Shown here piece by piece: positions 39,714-48,470 of a stretch of 64,000 bases of DNA. The stretch is from Aliihoeflea aestuarii (GTDB lineage Bacteria > Pseudomonadota > Alphaproteobacteria > Rhizobiales > Rhizobiaceae), in NCBI RefSeq assembly GCF_024105665.1, contig NZ_JAAAMK010000003.1, positions 310,001-374,000 on the forward strand, given 5' to 3'. The position numbers were made by a program, and so were the translations under genes. The notes beneath the pieces are model-generated. The model made no database searches and was not told the origin of the DNA. It worked only from the letters and a program-made list of their open reading frames with translations. Position 1 is the stretch's first letter; every line of letters starts with the position of its first letter.

Positions 39714-40304
39714 ATGACACAGAAGCTTTCGGCTTTACTCTTCGCGAAGATTGACGACGAGCGCCGCGTCCGCATCCTCGACGGCGCGATGGGCTGCTTC
39801 CTTGCCTATGGCTACCAGCGCACGACGATGGACGATATCGCCAGGGCGGCCGAGATTTCGAGGCCCGCGCTCTACCTGCAATTCAGGAACAAGGCGGACA
39901 TCTATCGTGCGCTTGCCAGCGCCTTCATGGAGCATGCGCTGGAGAATGCCGTATCCGCCTTCCAGGCTGCGGGCGATCTCGAAACCCGGCTCCGTTCCGG
40001 GCTGTCCTGCGTGATGGACCTCGTCGGCGCGGTCGAGGCGTCGCCGCACGGCGCGGACATTCTCGATATGAAATCGAGCCTCGCCGCCGACATTGTAGCG
40101 AGCGGCCGGGCGAAAATGCGCGCGACGATCGAAGGCGCGATCGCGGCGAGCGGTGCGACGGCATGTTCCGCGCGCGTTTGTGCCGAAATGCTGCTCGACG
40201 CGATGGACGGGATGAAGCAGCGCATGCCGCCCTCCGCCGAGCAGGCGAAGCTCAAGGACGACTATATCGCGGTCCTGATGGCGGCGCTTGCGCGTCCATC
40301 CTGA
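39714..40304 (+). CDS. TetR-family transcriptional regulator
   Basis: 196 residues. The N-terminal helix-turn-helix is clear (RILDGAMGCFLAYGYQRTTM then DDIARAAEISRPALYLQFRN, about 19-59), followed by a divergent all-helical ligand domain. It is transcribed away from the molybdenum hydroxylase operon, and a strong palindrome lies in the 68-base gap between them, so it most likely represses iorA-iorB-cytochrome and itself until the substrate or its product binds. Confidence 0.9.
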   Translation: MTQKLSALLFAKIDDERRVRILDGAMGCFLAYGYQRTTMDDIARAAEISRPALYLQFRNKADIYRALASAFMEHALENAVSAFQAAGDLETRLRSGLSCVMDLVGAVEASPHGADILDMKSSLAADIVASGRAKMRATIEGAIAASGATACSARVCAEMLLDAMDGMKQRMPPSAEQAKLKDDYIAVLMAALARPS

Positions 40305-40349
40305 CGTCGCCGTCTTGCAAGCTGCGCGCGGCTCGGCCACAAAGCCGTC

Positions 40350-41222
40350 ATGACATCCCGTCCCCACCGCCCGCGCCGTTCGGTGCTCTACGTTCCCGCG
40401 ACCAATGCGAAGGCGCTGGCCAAGATCGCCAGCCTCGATTGCGACGCCGTCATCGTCGATCTGGAAGATGCCGTTCTGCCGGACGAGAAGAAGGCGGCGC
40501 GCGACGCGGCGATGCGGTTCGTGGCCGAACGCGGCGCGGGCGCGAAGGAAACCGTCATCCGCATCAATGCCTTGTCGAGCGAATGGGGCCGCGACGACTT
40601 GAAGGCGGCGCGCGAGGCGCGGCCGGATGCGATCCTCCTGCCCAAGGTCGACGGTCCGCGCGACATTCTCGAAGCCGACCGTATGCTCGACCGGTCCGAG
40701 ACCGACCCGTCGCTCTGGCTGTGGGCGATGGTCGAGACGCCGCGCGCCATGCTCAATCTCGGCGCCATCGCCGAGCTTGGCCGGGACAACGCCGCGCGGC
40801 TTGCCTGCCTCGTCGCCGGCACCAACGATCTGGTCAAGGAAACCGGCGTTCTCTCGACCCCCGACCGGCGCTATCTGACGGCCTGGCTGATGCAGATGGT
40901 GCTCGCCGCCCGCGCGGGTTCGCTCGACATTCTCGACGGCGTGTCCAACGATTTTCGCGATCTCGATGCCTTTGGCGCGGAATGCGGCGAGGCGGCGAAT
41001 ATGGGTTTCGACGGCAAGACGCTGATCCATCCCGCGCAGATCGAGGCGGCGAACCGTGCGTTTTCGCCGGGAAGCGAAGCGATCCTGGAGGCGGAAGCCA
41101 TCCGCGTCGCCTTCGCCGCGCCGGCCAATCGCGGCAAGGGCGTTCTGTCGCTCGACGGCCGTATGGTCGAGCGGCTCCATCTGGAACAGGCCGAGCGGCT
41201 CCTCGCCCGCGCCGGCAAATAG
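40350..41222 (+). CDS. CoA-ester lyase (HpcH/HpaI aldolase, CitE-like)
   Basis: 290 residues. A TIM-barrel lyase of the citrate-lyase-beta/malyl-CoA-lyase family: RRSVLYVPATNAKALAKIAS, DAVIVDLEDAVLPDEKKAAR with the metal-binding acidic residues, then LWAMVETPRAMLNLGAIAEL and MGFDGKTLIHPAQIEAANRA. Possible substrates include citramalyl-CoA, malyl-CoA and methylmalyl-CoA; the sequence alone does not choose. No CitD/CitF partners are present, which argues for a stand-alone CoA-ester lyase. It is followed by the DUF1737 gene 12 bases later. Confidence 0.88.
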   Translation: MTSRPHRPRRSVLYVPATNAKALAKIASLDCDAVIVDLEDAVLPDEKKAARDAAMRFVAERGAGAKETVIRINALSSEWGRDDLKAAREARPDAILLPKVDGPRDILEADRMLDRSETDPSLWLWAMVETPRAMLNLGAIAELGRDNAARLACLVAGTNDLVKETGVLSTPDRRYLTAWLMQMVLAARAGSLDILDGVSNDFRDLDAFGAECGEAANMGFDGKTLIHPAQIEAANRAFSPGSEAILEAEAIRVAFAAPANRGKGVLSLDGRMVERLHLEQAERLLARAGK

Positions 41223-41234
41223 GAGATTCATCGC

Positions 41235-41441
41235 ATGCGTCTTTATCGCCTTTTGACCGGTCCCGACGATTCGAGCTTCTGCCATAAAGTGTCCAACGCG
41301 CTCGCCAAGGGCTGGCATCTCTATGGATCGGCCACCTACGCATATGATGCGGAAGCAAAAGCGATGCGCTGCGGACAGGCCGTGGTCAAGGACGTTCCAG
41401 GCGTCGAATACAATCCGTCGATGAAGCTCGGCGAGCAGTAG
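41235..41441 (+). CDS. Small DUF1737-like protein
   Basis: 68 residues with an AGGAG ribosome site upstream. MRLYRLLTGPDDSSFCHKVS followed by NALAKGWHLYGSATYAYDAE matches the short DUF1737 family, in which a conserved GW-x-LYG segment recurs. Function unknown; no signal or membrane segment. It is probably co-transcribed with the CoA-ester lyase. Confidence 0.8.
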   Translation: MRLYRLLTGPDDSSFCHKVSNALAKGWHLYGSATYAYDAEAKAMRCGQAVVKDVPGVEYNPSMKLGEQ

Positions 41442-41444
41442 CTT

Positions 41445-42476
41445 TTAACGCGGCGGCGCGGAGCTTTCGCGCGCGACGAGGCGCACCGGCAGGGTTTGCG
41501 AGACCGATGTCGCCACGTCCGTCGTCCGGCCGTTCTCGAGCAAGGCGAGCAGCGTGCGTGCGGCCGTTTCGCCGATCAGCGCGCGGGGCTGCGCGATGGT
41601 CGTCAGCGACGGCACGAAATGGGCGGCGATCTCGATATCGTCGAAACCGACAACCGACACGTCGTCCGGCACCGACACGCCGCGCTGGTGAAGCGCGCCG
41701 ATGAAGCCGCAGGCCATGGCGTCCGACGCGCAGAAGACCGCGCTCGGTCGCTCGGAGAGCGCCAGCCAGTGGACCGCGAGTGCCGCGCCCGAAGCGAGCG
41801 AGAAGTCGCCTTCGAAGAACCAGTCCTCACGGACGGTCAGATTTCGTGCGGCCAGCGCGGCACGGGTTCCGCGCGCGCGGGCGATCGTGAGGACGTTGTC
41901 CGGCGGTCCGGTCAGATGGCCGATGCTCCTGTGCCCCAGATCCGCGAGGTGATCGACGGCGAGCCGCGCGCCCTCGAAATTGTCGATGGTGACGGTGGGG
42001 CGCGGATCGTCGTCCAGCCATTCGCAGGCGAACACGATCGGCGGGCGGCGGGCCGCCGTCTCGCCAGCCGAAAGCACGTCGGGCGGCAATTGCGCATCGA
42101 GGACGATCAGTCCGTCCGACCGGTTGTTGTGCAGATAATCGGCGATGCGGTGGTCGGCATCGCCCGCATGCCGCGTATCGGCGATCAGCACATTGTAGCC
42201 GGACGTTGCCATGGCGGAGGTGATGCCTGACAGGATTTGCGAAAAGAAGGGGTTGGCAAGGTTGGGCACCAGAACGACGATGCCGCCTGCCTGCCGGCGG
42301 CGCAGGTTCCGCGCCGCGTGGTTGATCCGATATCCGGTCTCTTCGATCGCTCGTATGACGATGGCGCGCGTGGCCTCCGACACGCGATCGGGTGCCGAAA
42401 GCACGCGGCTGACGGTCGCCGTCGAAACCCCCGCAGCCGTCGCCACATCGCCGATATTTGGGAATCGTGCCGTCAT
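41445..42476 (-). CDS. LacI-family transcriptional regulator of the sugar operon
   Basis: 343 residues from the ATG at 42476 (an in-frame TTG lies 24 bases upstream). N-terminal LacI helix-turn-helix: IGDVATAAGVSTATVSRVLS at about 8-27, then the hinge helix region RRRQAGGIVVLVPNLANPFF and the periplasmic-binding-protein-like effector domain (VSVVGFDDIEIAAHFVPSLT). It is divergent from the sugar isomerase operon, whose upstream region has a consensus LacI operator, so it is the probable local repressor. The effector is unknown. Confidence 0.93.
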   Translation of the reverse strand: MTARFPNIGDVATAAGVSTATVSRVLSAPDRVSEATRAIVIRAIEETGYRINHAARNLRRRQAGGIVVLVPNLANPFFSQILSGITSAMATSGYNVLIADTRHAGDADHRIADYLHNNRSDGLIVLDAQLPPDVLSAGETAARRPPIVFACEWLDDDPRPTVTIDNFEGARLAVDHLADLGHRSIGHLTGPPDNVLTIARARGTRAALAARNLTVREDWFFEGDFSLASGAALAVHWLALSERPSAVFCASDAMACGFIGALHQRGVSVPDDVSVVGFDDIEIAAHFVPSLTTIAQPRALIGETAARTLLALLENGRTTDVATSVSQTLPVRLVARESSAPPR

Positions 42477-42593
42477 TCGCAATCCTGCATGCAGGGCCAA
42501 TAGCCCGAGGCGATGACGCCGTCACGCCCGTCATTATTTCGAAGCCCGCAAAAAATCGGCTTGTCAGCCATTAAATTCTGTGTTTGCATCTGA

Positions 42594-42607
42594 TGCAATC
42601 GATTACA
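42594..42607. promoter_or_regulatory. LacI-family operator
   Basis: TGCAATCGATTACA matches the LacI-family consensus TGNAANCGNTTNCA at every fixed position. It lies between the divergent LacI gene and the isomerase gene, 80 bases before the isomerase ATG. An overlapping perfect palindrome TTGCATC-T-GATGCAA is at 42584-42598. Confidence 0.85.
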
Positions 42608-42686
42608 TCGCTGCAACGCAGCAGTTTTACGCTGCAAATGCGAGATATCGACGAGGTCGGGCGTGGAGGCGTCCGGGAGGAGATTT

Positions 42687-43742
42687 ATGAAGACGATCAA
42701 AGGCCCGGCGCTTTTCCTTGCGCAGTTCGCGAGCGACGAAGCGCCGTTCAATTCCTGGGATTCCATTACCAAATGGGCCGCCGATTGCGGCTATAAAGGC
42801 GTGCAGGTTCCCAGCTGGGACGCACGGCTGATCGATCTCGACAAGGCCGCATCCTCCAGGGACTATTGCGAAGAATTCGCCGGCAAGGCGAGCGAGAACG
42901 GCGTCGAGGTGACCGAGCTTTCGACGCATCTTCAGGGCCAGCTCGTCGCCACGCACCCGGCCTATGACGAGGCCTATGACGGCTTCACCGTGCCGGCGAT
43001 GCGCGGCAATCCGAAGGCACGGCAGGAATGGGCCGTCGATCAGGTGAAGAAGGCGCTGACCGCCTCGAAGAATCTCGGCCTCACCGGCCTCGCCTCCTTC
43101 TCAGGCGCGCTTGCCTGGCCGTATCTCTATCCGTGGCCGCAGCGGCCTGCGGGGCTGATCGAGACGGCGTTCGACGAACTCGCACGCCGCTGGAAACCGA
43201 TACTCGACCATGCGGATTCGTGCGGCGTCGACGTCTGCTACGAAATCCATCCGGGCGAAGACCTTTTCGACGGCGCGACGTTCGAGATGTTCCTGGAGCG
43301 CGTCGGCAACCATGCCCGCGCGAACATGCTCTACGACCCGTCGCACTACGTGCTCCAGTGCCTCGATTATCTCGACAATATCGACATCTATGCCGAGCGC
43401 ATCCGCATGTTCCACGTCAAGGACGCCGAGTTCAATCCTACCGGCCGGCAGGGCGTCTATTCGGGATACCAGCCCTGGGTGAACCGGGCCGGCCGCTTCC
43501 GCTCGCTCGGCGACGGACAGGTCGATTTCGGCGCGGTCTTTTCCAAGCTCACCGCCAACGATTTCGACGGCTGGGCCGTGGTCGAATGGGAATGCTGCCT
43601 CAAGCATCCCGAGGACGGCGCGCGCGAGGGCGCGGAATTCGTCAAGAGCCACATCATCCGCGTGACGGAAAAGGCGTTCGACGATTTCGCCGACGGTGGG
43701 ACCGACGAAGCCGCCAACCGCCGCATGCTGGGGCTCGGATAA
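42687..43742 (+). CDS. Sugar phosphate isomerase/epimerase-like TIM-barrel protein
   Basis: 351 residues from the ATG at 42687, preceded by GGGAGGAG. It belongs to the AP-endonuclease-2-like/IolE-type xylose isomerase superfamily: CGYKGVQVPSWDARLIDLDK, VDVCYEIHPGEDLFDGATFE with metal-binding Glu and His, NMLYDPSHYVLQCLDYLDNI and MFHVKDAEFNPTGRQ. Members isomerise or dehydrate inosose-like and keto-sugar substrates. First gene of a LacI-controlled operon that continues, with 1-base spacing, into a Gfo/Idh/MocA oxidoreductase and a sugar ABC transporter. Confidence 0.88.
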   Translation: MKTIKGPALFLAQFASDEAPFNSWDSITKWAADCGYKGVQVPSWDARLIDLDKAASSRDYCEEFAGKASENGVEVTELSTHLQGQLVATHPAYDEAYDGFTVPAMRGNPKARQEWAVDQVKKALTASKNLGLTGLASFSGALAWPYLYPWPQRPAGLIETAFDELARRWKPILDHADSCGVDVCYEIHPGEDLFDGATFEMFLERVGNHARANMLYDPSHYVLQCLDYLDNIDIYAERIRMFHVKDAEFNPTGRQGVYSGYQPWVNRAGRFRSLGDGQVDFGAVFSKLTANDFDGWAVVEWECCLKHPEDGAREGAEFVKSHIIRVTEKAFDDFADGGTDEAANRRMLGLG

Positions 43743-43743
43743 C

Positions 43744-44913
43744 ATGGCGATCATCGGCACTTCGGAAACCCGCACCGGTCCCATTCGCCTCGGCATGGTG
43801 GGCGGCGGCAAGGATGCGTTCATCGGCGCGGTCCATCGCATCGCCGCGCGGATCGACGGCGAATACCAGCTCGTCGCCGGCGCGCTGTCGTCCACGCCGC
43901 AAAAGGCGCTGGAATCGGGCCGCGCGCTCGGGCTGGACGAGAAGCGCATCTACGGCTCCTATCGCGACATGGCTTCGCGCGAGGCGCGGCTGAAGGACGG
44001 TATCGAGGCGGTCGCCATCGTCACGCCGAACCATATGCACTATCCGATCGCGCGCGAGTTCTTAAAGCGCGGCATCCATGTCATCTGCGACAAGCCGCTG
44101 ACCTCGACGCTGGCCGATGCCAGAAAGCTTGAAAAGCTTGCGGGCGAGAGCGAAGCGCTGTTCGTCCTGACCCATAACTATACCGGCTATCCGATGATCC
44201 GGCAGGCGCGGGAGATGATCGCGAATGGCGACATCGGCGAGATTCGCGTTGTGCAGGCCGAATATGCACAGGACTGGCTGACGGAAGCTGCCGAGGAAAG
44301 CGGCTCCAAACAGGCCGCATGGCGCACCGATCCGGCGCAATCGGGCGCGGGCGGGTCGATCGGCGATATCGGAACGCATGCCTTCAATCTTCTGTCCTTC
44401 GTGACCGGGTTGCAGACGGAGGAGCTTGCGGCCGAACTGCATCGCTTCGTGCCGGGGCGGCGCGTCGACGACAACGCGCATATCCTCCTGCGTTTTGCCG
44501 GCGGCGCGCGCGGCATGCTCTGGTCGAGCCAGGTGGCTCCGGGCTGCGAGAACGGCCTCAAGCTGCGCGTATTCGGCGACAAGGGCGGCATTGAATGGTG
44601 CCAGGAAGAGCCGAACAAGCTCTGGTTCACGCCGTTTGGCGAGCCGAAGCGGCTGATCACCCGCAACGGCGCGGGCGCGGGCGCGGCGGCAGCGCGCGTC
44701 AGCCGCATCCCGCCGGGGCACCCGGAAGGCTATCTCGAAGGATTCGCCAACATCTATGCCGAGGCTGCCCGCGCGATCCGCGCGAAACAGGTCGGGGACA
44801 AGCTGCCGGCGGAGGTTGTCTATCCGACCGTCGCCGACGGTGTCGAAGGTCTGAAATTCATCGACGCCTGCGTTCGTTCGTCGGCAAAGAACGGGAGCTT
44901 CGTCAAGCTGTGA
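43744..44913 (+). CDS. Gfo/Idh/MocA-family oxidoreductase
   Basis: 389 residues from the ATG at 43744. The NAD(P)-binding start IRLGMVGGGKDAFIGAVHRI and the conserved VAIVTPNHMHYPIAREFLKR with ICDKPLTSTLADARKL (the catalytic lysine of the EKP-like motif is in DKP) are clear; GSIGDIGTHAFNLLSFVTGL carries the substrate-binding His/Asp. Such enzymes oxidise the ring or side-chain hydroxyls of inositols, glucosides and amino sugars. Its partner is the preceding isomerase. The next gene starts with GTG inside its stop codon region (GTGA overlap). Confidence 0.93.
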   Translation: MAIIGTSETRTGPIRLGMVGGGKDAFIGAVHRIAARIDGEYQLVAGALSSTPQKALESGRALGLDEKRIYGSYRDMASREARLKDGIEAVAIVTPNHMHYPIAREFLKRGIHVICDKPLTSTLADARKLEKLAGESEALFVLTHNYTGYPMIRQAREMIANGDIGEIRVVQAEYAQDWLTEAAEESGSKQAAWRTDPAQSGAGGSIGDIGTHAFNLLSFVTGLQTEELAAELHRFVPGRRVDDNAHILLRFAGGARGMLWSSQVAPGCENGLKLRVFGDKGGIEWCQEEPNKLWFTPFGEPKRLITRNGAGAGAAAARVSRIPPGHPEGYLEGFANIYAEAARAIRAKQVGDKLPAEVVYPTVADGVEGLKFIDACVRSSAKNGSFVKL

Positions 44914-46415
44914 GCGACAGCCCCGCCATTCTCGAAGCACGCGACGTGTCCCGGTCCTTCGGCCCGGTCGAGGTGTTGCATGGCGTGGAGATCGCGCTGC
45001 GCGCCGGCGAGGTTCACGCGCTGATCGGCGAGAACGGGGCTGGCAAGTCGACGGTGATGAAAATCCTGTCGGGCTATCTGGAGCCGACCACGGGCGAGTT
45101 GCTGCTGGACGGCAAGCCCGTTCGATTTTCCTCCAGCGAAGAGGCCGAAGACAAGGGCGTCATCCTGATCCATCAGGAATTCAACCTCGCCGAACAATTG
45201 ACCGTCGAGGAGAACATCTTTCTCGGCCGCGAGCTCAAGCGCGGCATCTTCCTCGACAAGAAGCGCATGCAGACGGAAGCCTCGCGGCTTTTGTCGGCGC
45301 TGGAGACGCGGGTTAGCCCTAATGCCCGCGTCTCCGACATTTCCGTTTCCGACAAGCAGATGGTCGAGATCGCCAAGGCTTTGTCGCGAAATGCCCGCGT
45401 CCTCATCATGGACGAGCCGACGGCGGTCCTGACCAACCGCGAGGCCGAGGTGCTGTTCCGCCAGATCGAGCGCCTGAAGGCCAGCGGCACGGCAATTCTC
45501 TATACCTCGCACAAGCTCGACGAAGTCGCCCGGATCGCCGACCGCGTCACCGTGTTTCGCGACGGTGCACGCGTCGCTGCTGTCAAGGCGGGCGAGATGA
45601 ACGAGGACCAGATGGCGCAGGCCATGGTCGGGCGCGAATTGTCCAACCTCTTTCCGGCCAAGTCCCCCATGGCGGATCGCAAGACCGTTCTTGCGGTGCG
45701 CGATTTCGATGTGGAGAACATCGTCGCCGATGCCTCCTTCGACCTTCGGCGCGGCGAGATTCTCGGCTTTGCGGGTCTTGTCGGGGCGGGGCGCACCGAA
45801 CTCATGGAGGGGCTGATCGGGGTTCGCGCGGCGCGCGGAGCCGTCGAGATCGACGGAAAGAAGGTGGCGATAAGCAACGTCAAGGACGCGCGCCGGCTCG
45901 GCCTCGTCTATCTGACCGAGGATCGCAAAGGGCGCGGCCTCGTTTTGACGCAGGGCATGCGCGAGAACCTGACCTTGCTCGCGCTCGACCGGTTCGGCCG
46001 CTACGCGCTCGACGCAAAGGCCGAGGATGCGGCGCTGACCAAGGCGATTTCCGAGTTCGACGTGCGCGCGCCGACGCGCGACGTTCGCGTCGGCAACCTT
46101 TCGGGCGGCAACCAGCAGAAGCTGCTTCTGGCAAAGACCATGCTGGCCGAGCCCGACATCGTCATCATCGACGAGCCGACGCGCGGCATCGACATCGGCA
46201 CCAAGCAGCAGATCTACGAATTCATCCACAAGCTCGCCGCTTCCGGCAAGAGCGTCATCGTCATCTCCTCGGAGATGGCCGAGATCATCGGTCTGTCGCA
46301 CCGGGTCGTCGTGATGCGGTCAGGCCGCATCACCGGCATCCTTCAGGGCGACGACATCAACGAGGACCAGATCGTGCGCTACGCCATGGGCCTCGAAGGC
46401 AGGGCCGCAGCATGA
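44910..46415 (+). CDS. Sugar ABC transporter ATP-binding protein (RbsA/XylG-like)
   Basis: 501 residues from a GTG at 44910 that overlaps the preceding stop. Two fused ABC domains: the first with GENGAGKST and Walker B VLIMDEPTAVLTNRE, the second with the degenerate P-loop GLVGAGRTE typical of RbsA-class proteins and the signature LSGGNQQKLLLAKTML. Energises carbohydrate import with the next gene's permease. Four-base overlap with the permease gene. The operon context gives sugar or polyol as the substrate class; the exact compound is open. Confidence 0.95.
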   Translation: MSDSPAILEARDVSRSFGPVEVLHGVEIALRAGEVHALIGENGAGKSTVMKILSGYLEPTTGELLLDGKPVRFSSSEEAEDKGVILIHQEFNLAEQLTVEENIFLGRELKRGIFLDKKRMQTEASRLLSALETRVSPNARVSDISVSDKQMVEIAKALSRNARVLIMDEPTAVLTNREAEVLFRQIERLKASGTAILYTSHKLDEVARIADRVTVFRDGARVAAVKAGEMNEDQMAQAMVGRELSNLFPAKSPMADRKTVLAVRDFDVENIVADASFDLRRGEILGFAGLVGAGRTELMEGLIGVRAARGAVEIDGKKVAISNVKDARRLGLVYLTEDRKGRGLVLTQGMRENLTLLALDRFGRYALDAKAEDAALTKAISEFDVRAPTRDVRVGNLSGGNQQKLLLAKTMLAEPDIVIIDEPTRGIDIGTKQQIYEFIHKLAASGKSVIVISSEMAEIIGLSHRVVVMRSGRITGILQGDDINEDQIVRYAMGLEGRAAA

Positions 46416-47416
46416 CCAGCGAAACCGCAACCATCGCCCCCGCACGCAAGGGCTTTCGCATCGACTTCCACGTCTGGGGGCCGGTGATCGCGCTTCTGGC
46501 GCTGATCGCGCTCGGCGCGTTCCTGAACCCGAATTTCCTCAGCTACGGCAACGTGACGAACGTGCTCGCGCGCTCGGCCTTCATCGGCATCATCGCCGTC
46601 GGCATGACGTTCGTCATCACCTCCGGCGGGCTCGACCTGTCGGTCGGCTCGATGGCGGCTTTCATAGCGGGCGTGATGATCATGGTCATGAACGCGCTGG
46701 TGCCGTCGATGGGCGTCGGCTGGGGCGTCATCTTCGTCGGCATGGCGGCCGCGCTTGTCGTCGGCGTCGCTGCCGGTCTCGTCAACGGCCTTCTCATCAC
46801 GCAGGCGCGGATCGAGGCTTTCATCGTCACGCTCGGCACGATGGGCATCTTCCGCTCGCTGATCACCTGGCTGGCGGATGGCGGTACGCTGTCGCTCGAC
46901 TTCGCCGTGCGCGAAGTCTACCGGCCGGTCTATTACGGCGGCATTCTCGGCGTCGCGTGGCCGATCATCGTCTTTGCGCTGGTCGCGATCATCGGCGAGG
47001 TCATCATGCGCAAGACGCCGTTCGGTCGCCATTGCGCGGCAATCGGCTCCAACGAACAGGTCGCGCGCTATTCGGCGGTTCATGTCGAGCGGGTGCGGCT
47101 TGCCGCCTATGTGCTGCTCGGCGTTCTCGTCGGCATTGCGACCATCATGTATGTCCCGCGCCTCGGCTCGGCGTCGAGCTCGACCGGCGTTCTGTGGGAA
47201 CTGGAAGCCATCGCCGCCGTCATCATCGGCGGCACGGTGCTCAAGGGCGGCTTCGGCCGCGTCTGGGGCACGGTGGTCGGCGTCCTGATCCTCAGCCTGA
47301 TCGGCAACATTCTCAATCTCGCGAACCTCGTCAGTCCCTATCTCAACGGGGCGATCCAGGGCGTGATCATCATTCTGGCCGTCGTCTTGCAGCGGCAGAA
47401 GAAGACGGAGCGATAG
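46412..47416 (+). CDS. Sugar ABC transporter permease (RbsC-like)
   Basis: 334 residues, about ten hydrophobic segments. Carries the RbsC-family motif IGIIAVGMTFVITSGGLDLS VGSMAAF around residues 48-75 (written here in two parts) and the coupling region VERVRLAAYVLLGVLVGIAT, then EAIAAVIIGGTVLKGGFGRV, which is diagnostic of ribose/xylose/inositol-type permeases. Its start overlaps the ATPase stop; the binding-protein gene follows after a 42-base gap. Confidence 0.95.
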   Translation: MTSETATIAPARKGFRIDFHVWGPVIALLALIALGAFLNPNFLSYGNVTNVLARSAFIGIIAVGMTFVITSGGLDLSVGSMAAFIAGVMIMVMNALVPSMGVGWGVIFVGMAAALVVGVAAGLVNGLLITQARIEAFIVTLGTMGIFRSLITWLADGGTLSLDFAVREVYRPVYYGGILGVAWPIIVFALVAIIGEVIMRKTPFGRHCAAIGSNEQVARYSAVHVERVRLAAYVLLGVLVGIATIMYVPRLGSASSSTGVLWELEAIAAVIIGGTVLKGGFGRVWGTVVGVLILSLIGNILNLANLVSPYLNGAIQGVIIILAVVLQRQKKTER

Positions 47417-47458
47417 GCAATGTACGCTCCAACGAATTCAACCAAGGGAGGAAAAACC

Positions 47459-48412
47459 ATGAAATTGACAGCATTGGCAGGGGCGCTGGCCCTCGGCGTC
47501 GCATTCGCAACGCCGCTTTACGCACAGGACGCCGAGACGGCGGTGATCGGCGTGTCGATCCCGGCCGCTACTCACGGCTGGGCCGGCGGCATGAACTTCC
47601 ACGCGCAGGCCACCATCGCGGCGCTGGAAGAACGCTATGAGAACCTCGACTTCGTGCTTTCGACGGCGAGTGATCCGGGCCAGCAGGTCTCGGACATCGA
47701 GGACATGATGGCGACGCGCAACATCGACGCCCTCGTCGTGCTGCCGTTTGAATCCGAGCCGCTGACCGGGCCTGTCGCCCGCGTCAAGGAAGCCGGCAAA
47801 TGGGTGACGGTCGTCGATCGCGGCCTCAGCCAGGAGAACATCGAGGACCTCTACGTCGCCGGCGACAATCCGGGCTTCGGACGCGTGGCGGGCGAGTTCT
47901 TCAAGCAGCAGCTTCCCGATGGCGGCAACGTCCTCGTCCTGCGCGGAATCCCGACCACGATCGACAATGAGCGCGTCGAGGCGTTCGAGGCCGCGATCGA
48001 GGGATCGGGCATCGAGATCGTCGGCATGGAGCACGGCAACTGGAACCGCGACGACGCATTCGAGGTCACACAGGACCTTCTGTCGCGCAATTCCGACGTC
48101 GCGGCCATCTGGGCGTCCGATGACGACATGGCCGTCGGCGCCATCGAGGCGATCAACCAGGCCGGCCGCGAGGGCGAGATGTGGGTGCTCGGCGGCGCCG
48201 GCATGAAGGAAATGATCGAGCGCGTGCGCGATGGCGACGAGATGGTTCCGGCCAACGTCACCTACCCGCCGGCGATGATCGGCACGGCGATCGAACTCAC
48301 CGCGCTCAACTTCGTCGGCAATGCGCCGGTCTCGGGCGAGTTCATCATCGGTTCGGTCCTGATCACGCAGGACAATGCCGAGCAGTATTACTACCCCGAC
48401 AGCCCGTTCTGA
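47459..48412 (+). CDS. Sugar ABC transporter substrate-binding protein
   Basis: 317 residues from the ATG at 47459, which has GGGAGG seven bases upstream. Signal peptide MKLTALAGALALGVAFATPL with cleavage after AYAQ-like LYAQ. Mature part is a type-I periplasmic binding fold: VIGVSIPAATHGWAGGMNFH, DIEDMMATRNIDALVVLPFE, VDRGLSQENIEDLYVAGDNP, and AIWASDDDMAVGAIEAINQA. It resembles ribose/galactose binding proteins (peripla_BP_4 type). Last gene of the operon, ending at a strong hairpin. Confidence 0.93.
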   Translation: MKLTALAGALALGVAFATPLYAQDAETAVIGVSIPAATHGWAGGMNFHAQATIAALEERYENLDFVLSTASDPGQQVSDIEDMMATRNIDALVVLPFESEPLTGPVARVKEAGKWVTVVDRGLSQENIEDLYVAGDNPGFGRVAGEFFKQQLPDGGNVLVLRGIPTTIDNERVEAFEAAIEGSGIEIVGMEHGNWNRDDAFEVTQDLLSRNSDVAAIWASDDDMAVGAIEAINQAGREGEMWVLGGAGMKEMIERVRDGDEMVPANVTYPPAMIGTAIELTALNFVGNAPVSGEFIIGSVLITQDNAEQYYYPDSPF

Positions 48413-48433
48413 TCGGCTGAGACGACGTTACCG

Positions 48434-48466
48434 AAGGGGCGGCTCGCACAAGCGGGCCGCCCCTTT
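48434..48466 (+). terminator. Terminator at the end of the sugar operon
   Basis: Ten-base perfect stem AAGGGGCGGC / GCCGCCCCTT with a 13-base loop, 21 bases after the binding-protein stop, followed by a short T run. It separates the operon from the convergent aldo/keto reductase gene and may work in both directions. Confidence 0.75.
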
Positions 48467-48470
48467 CCAT

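Noticed and set aside
44595-44909. Upstream extension of the sugar ATPase frame
   Set aside because: It overlaps the oxidoreductase in another frame and is Arg-rich; the GTG at 44910 begins the conserved ABC domain.
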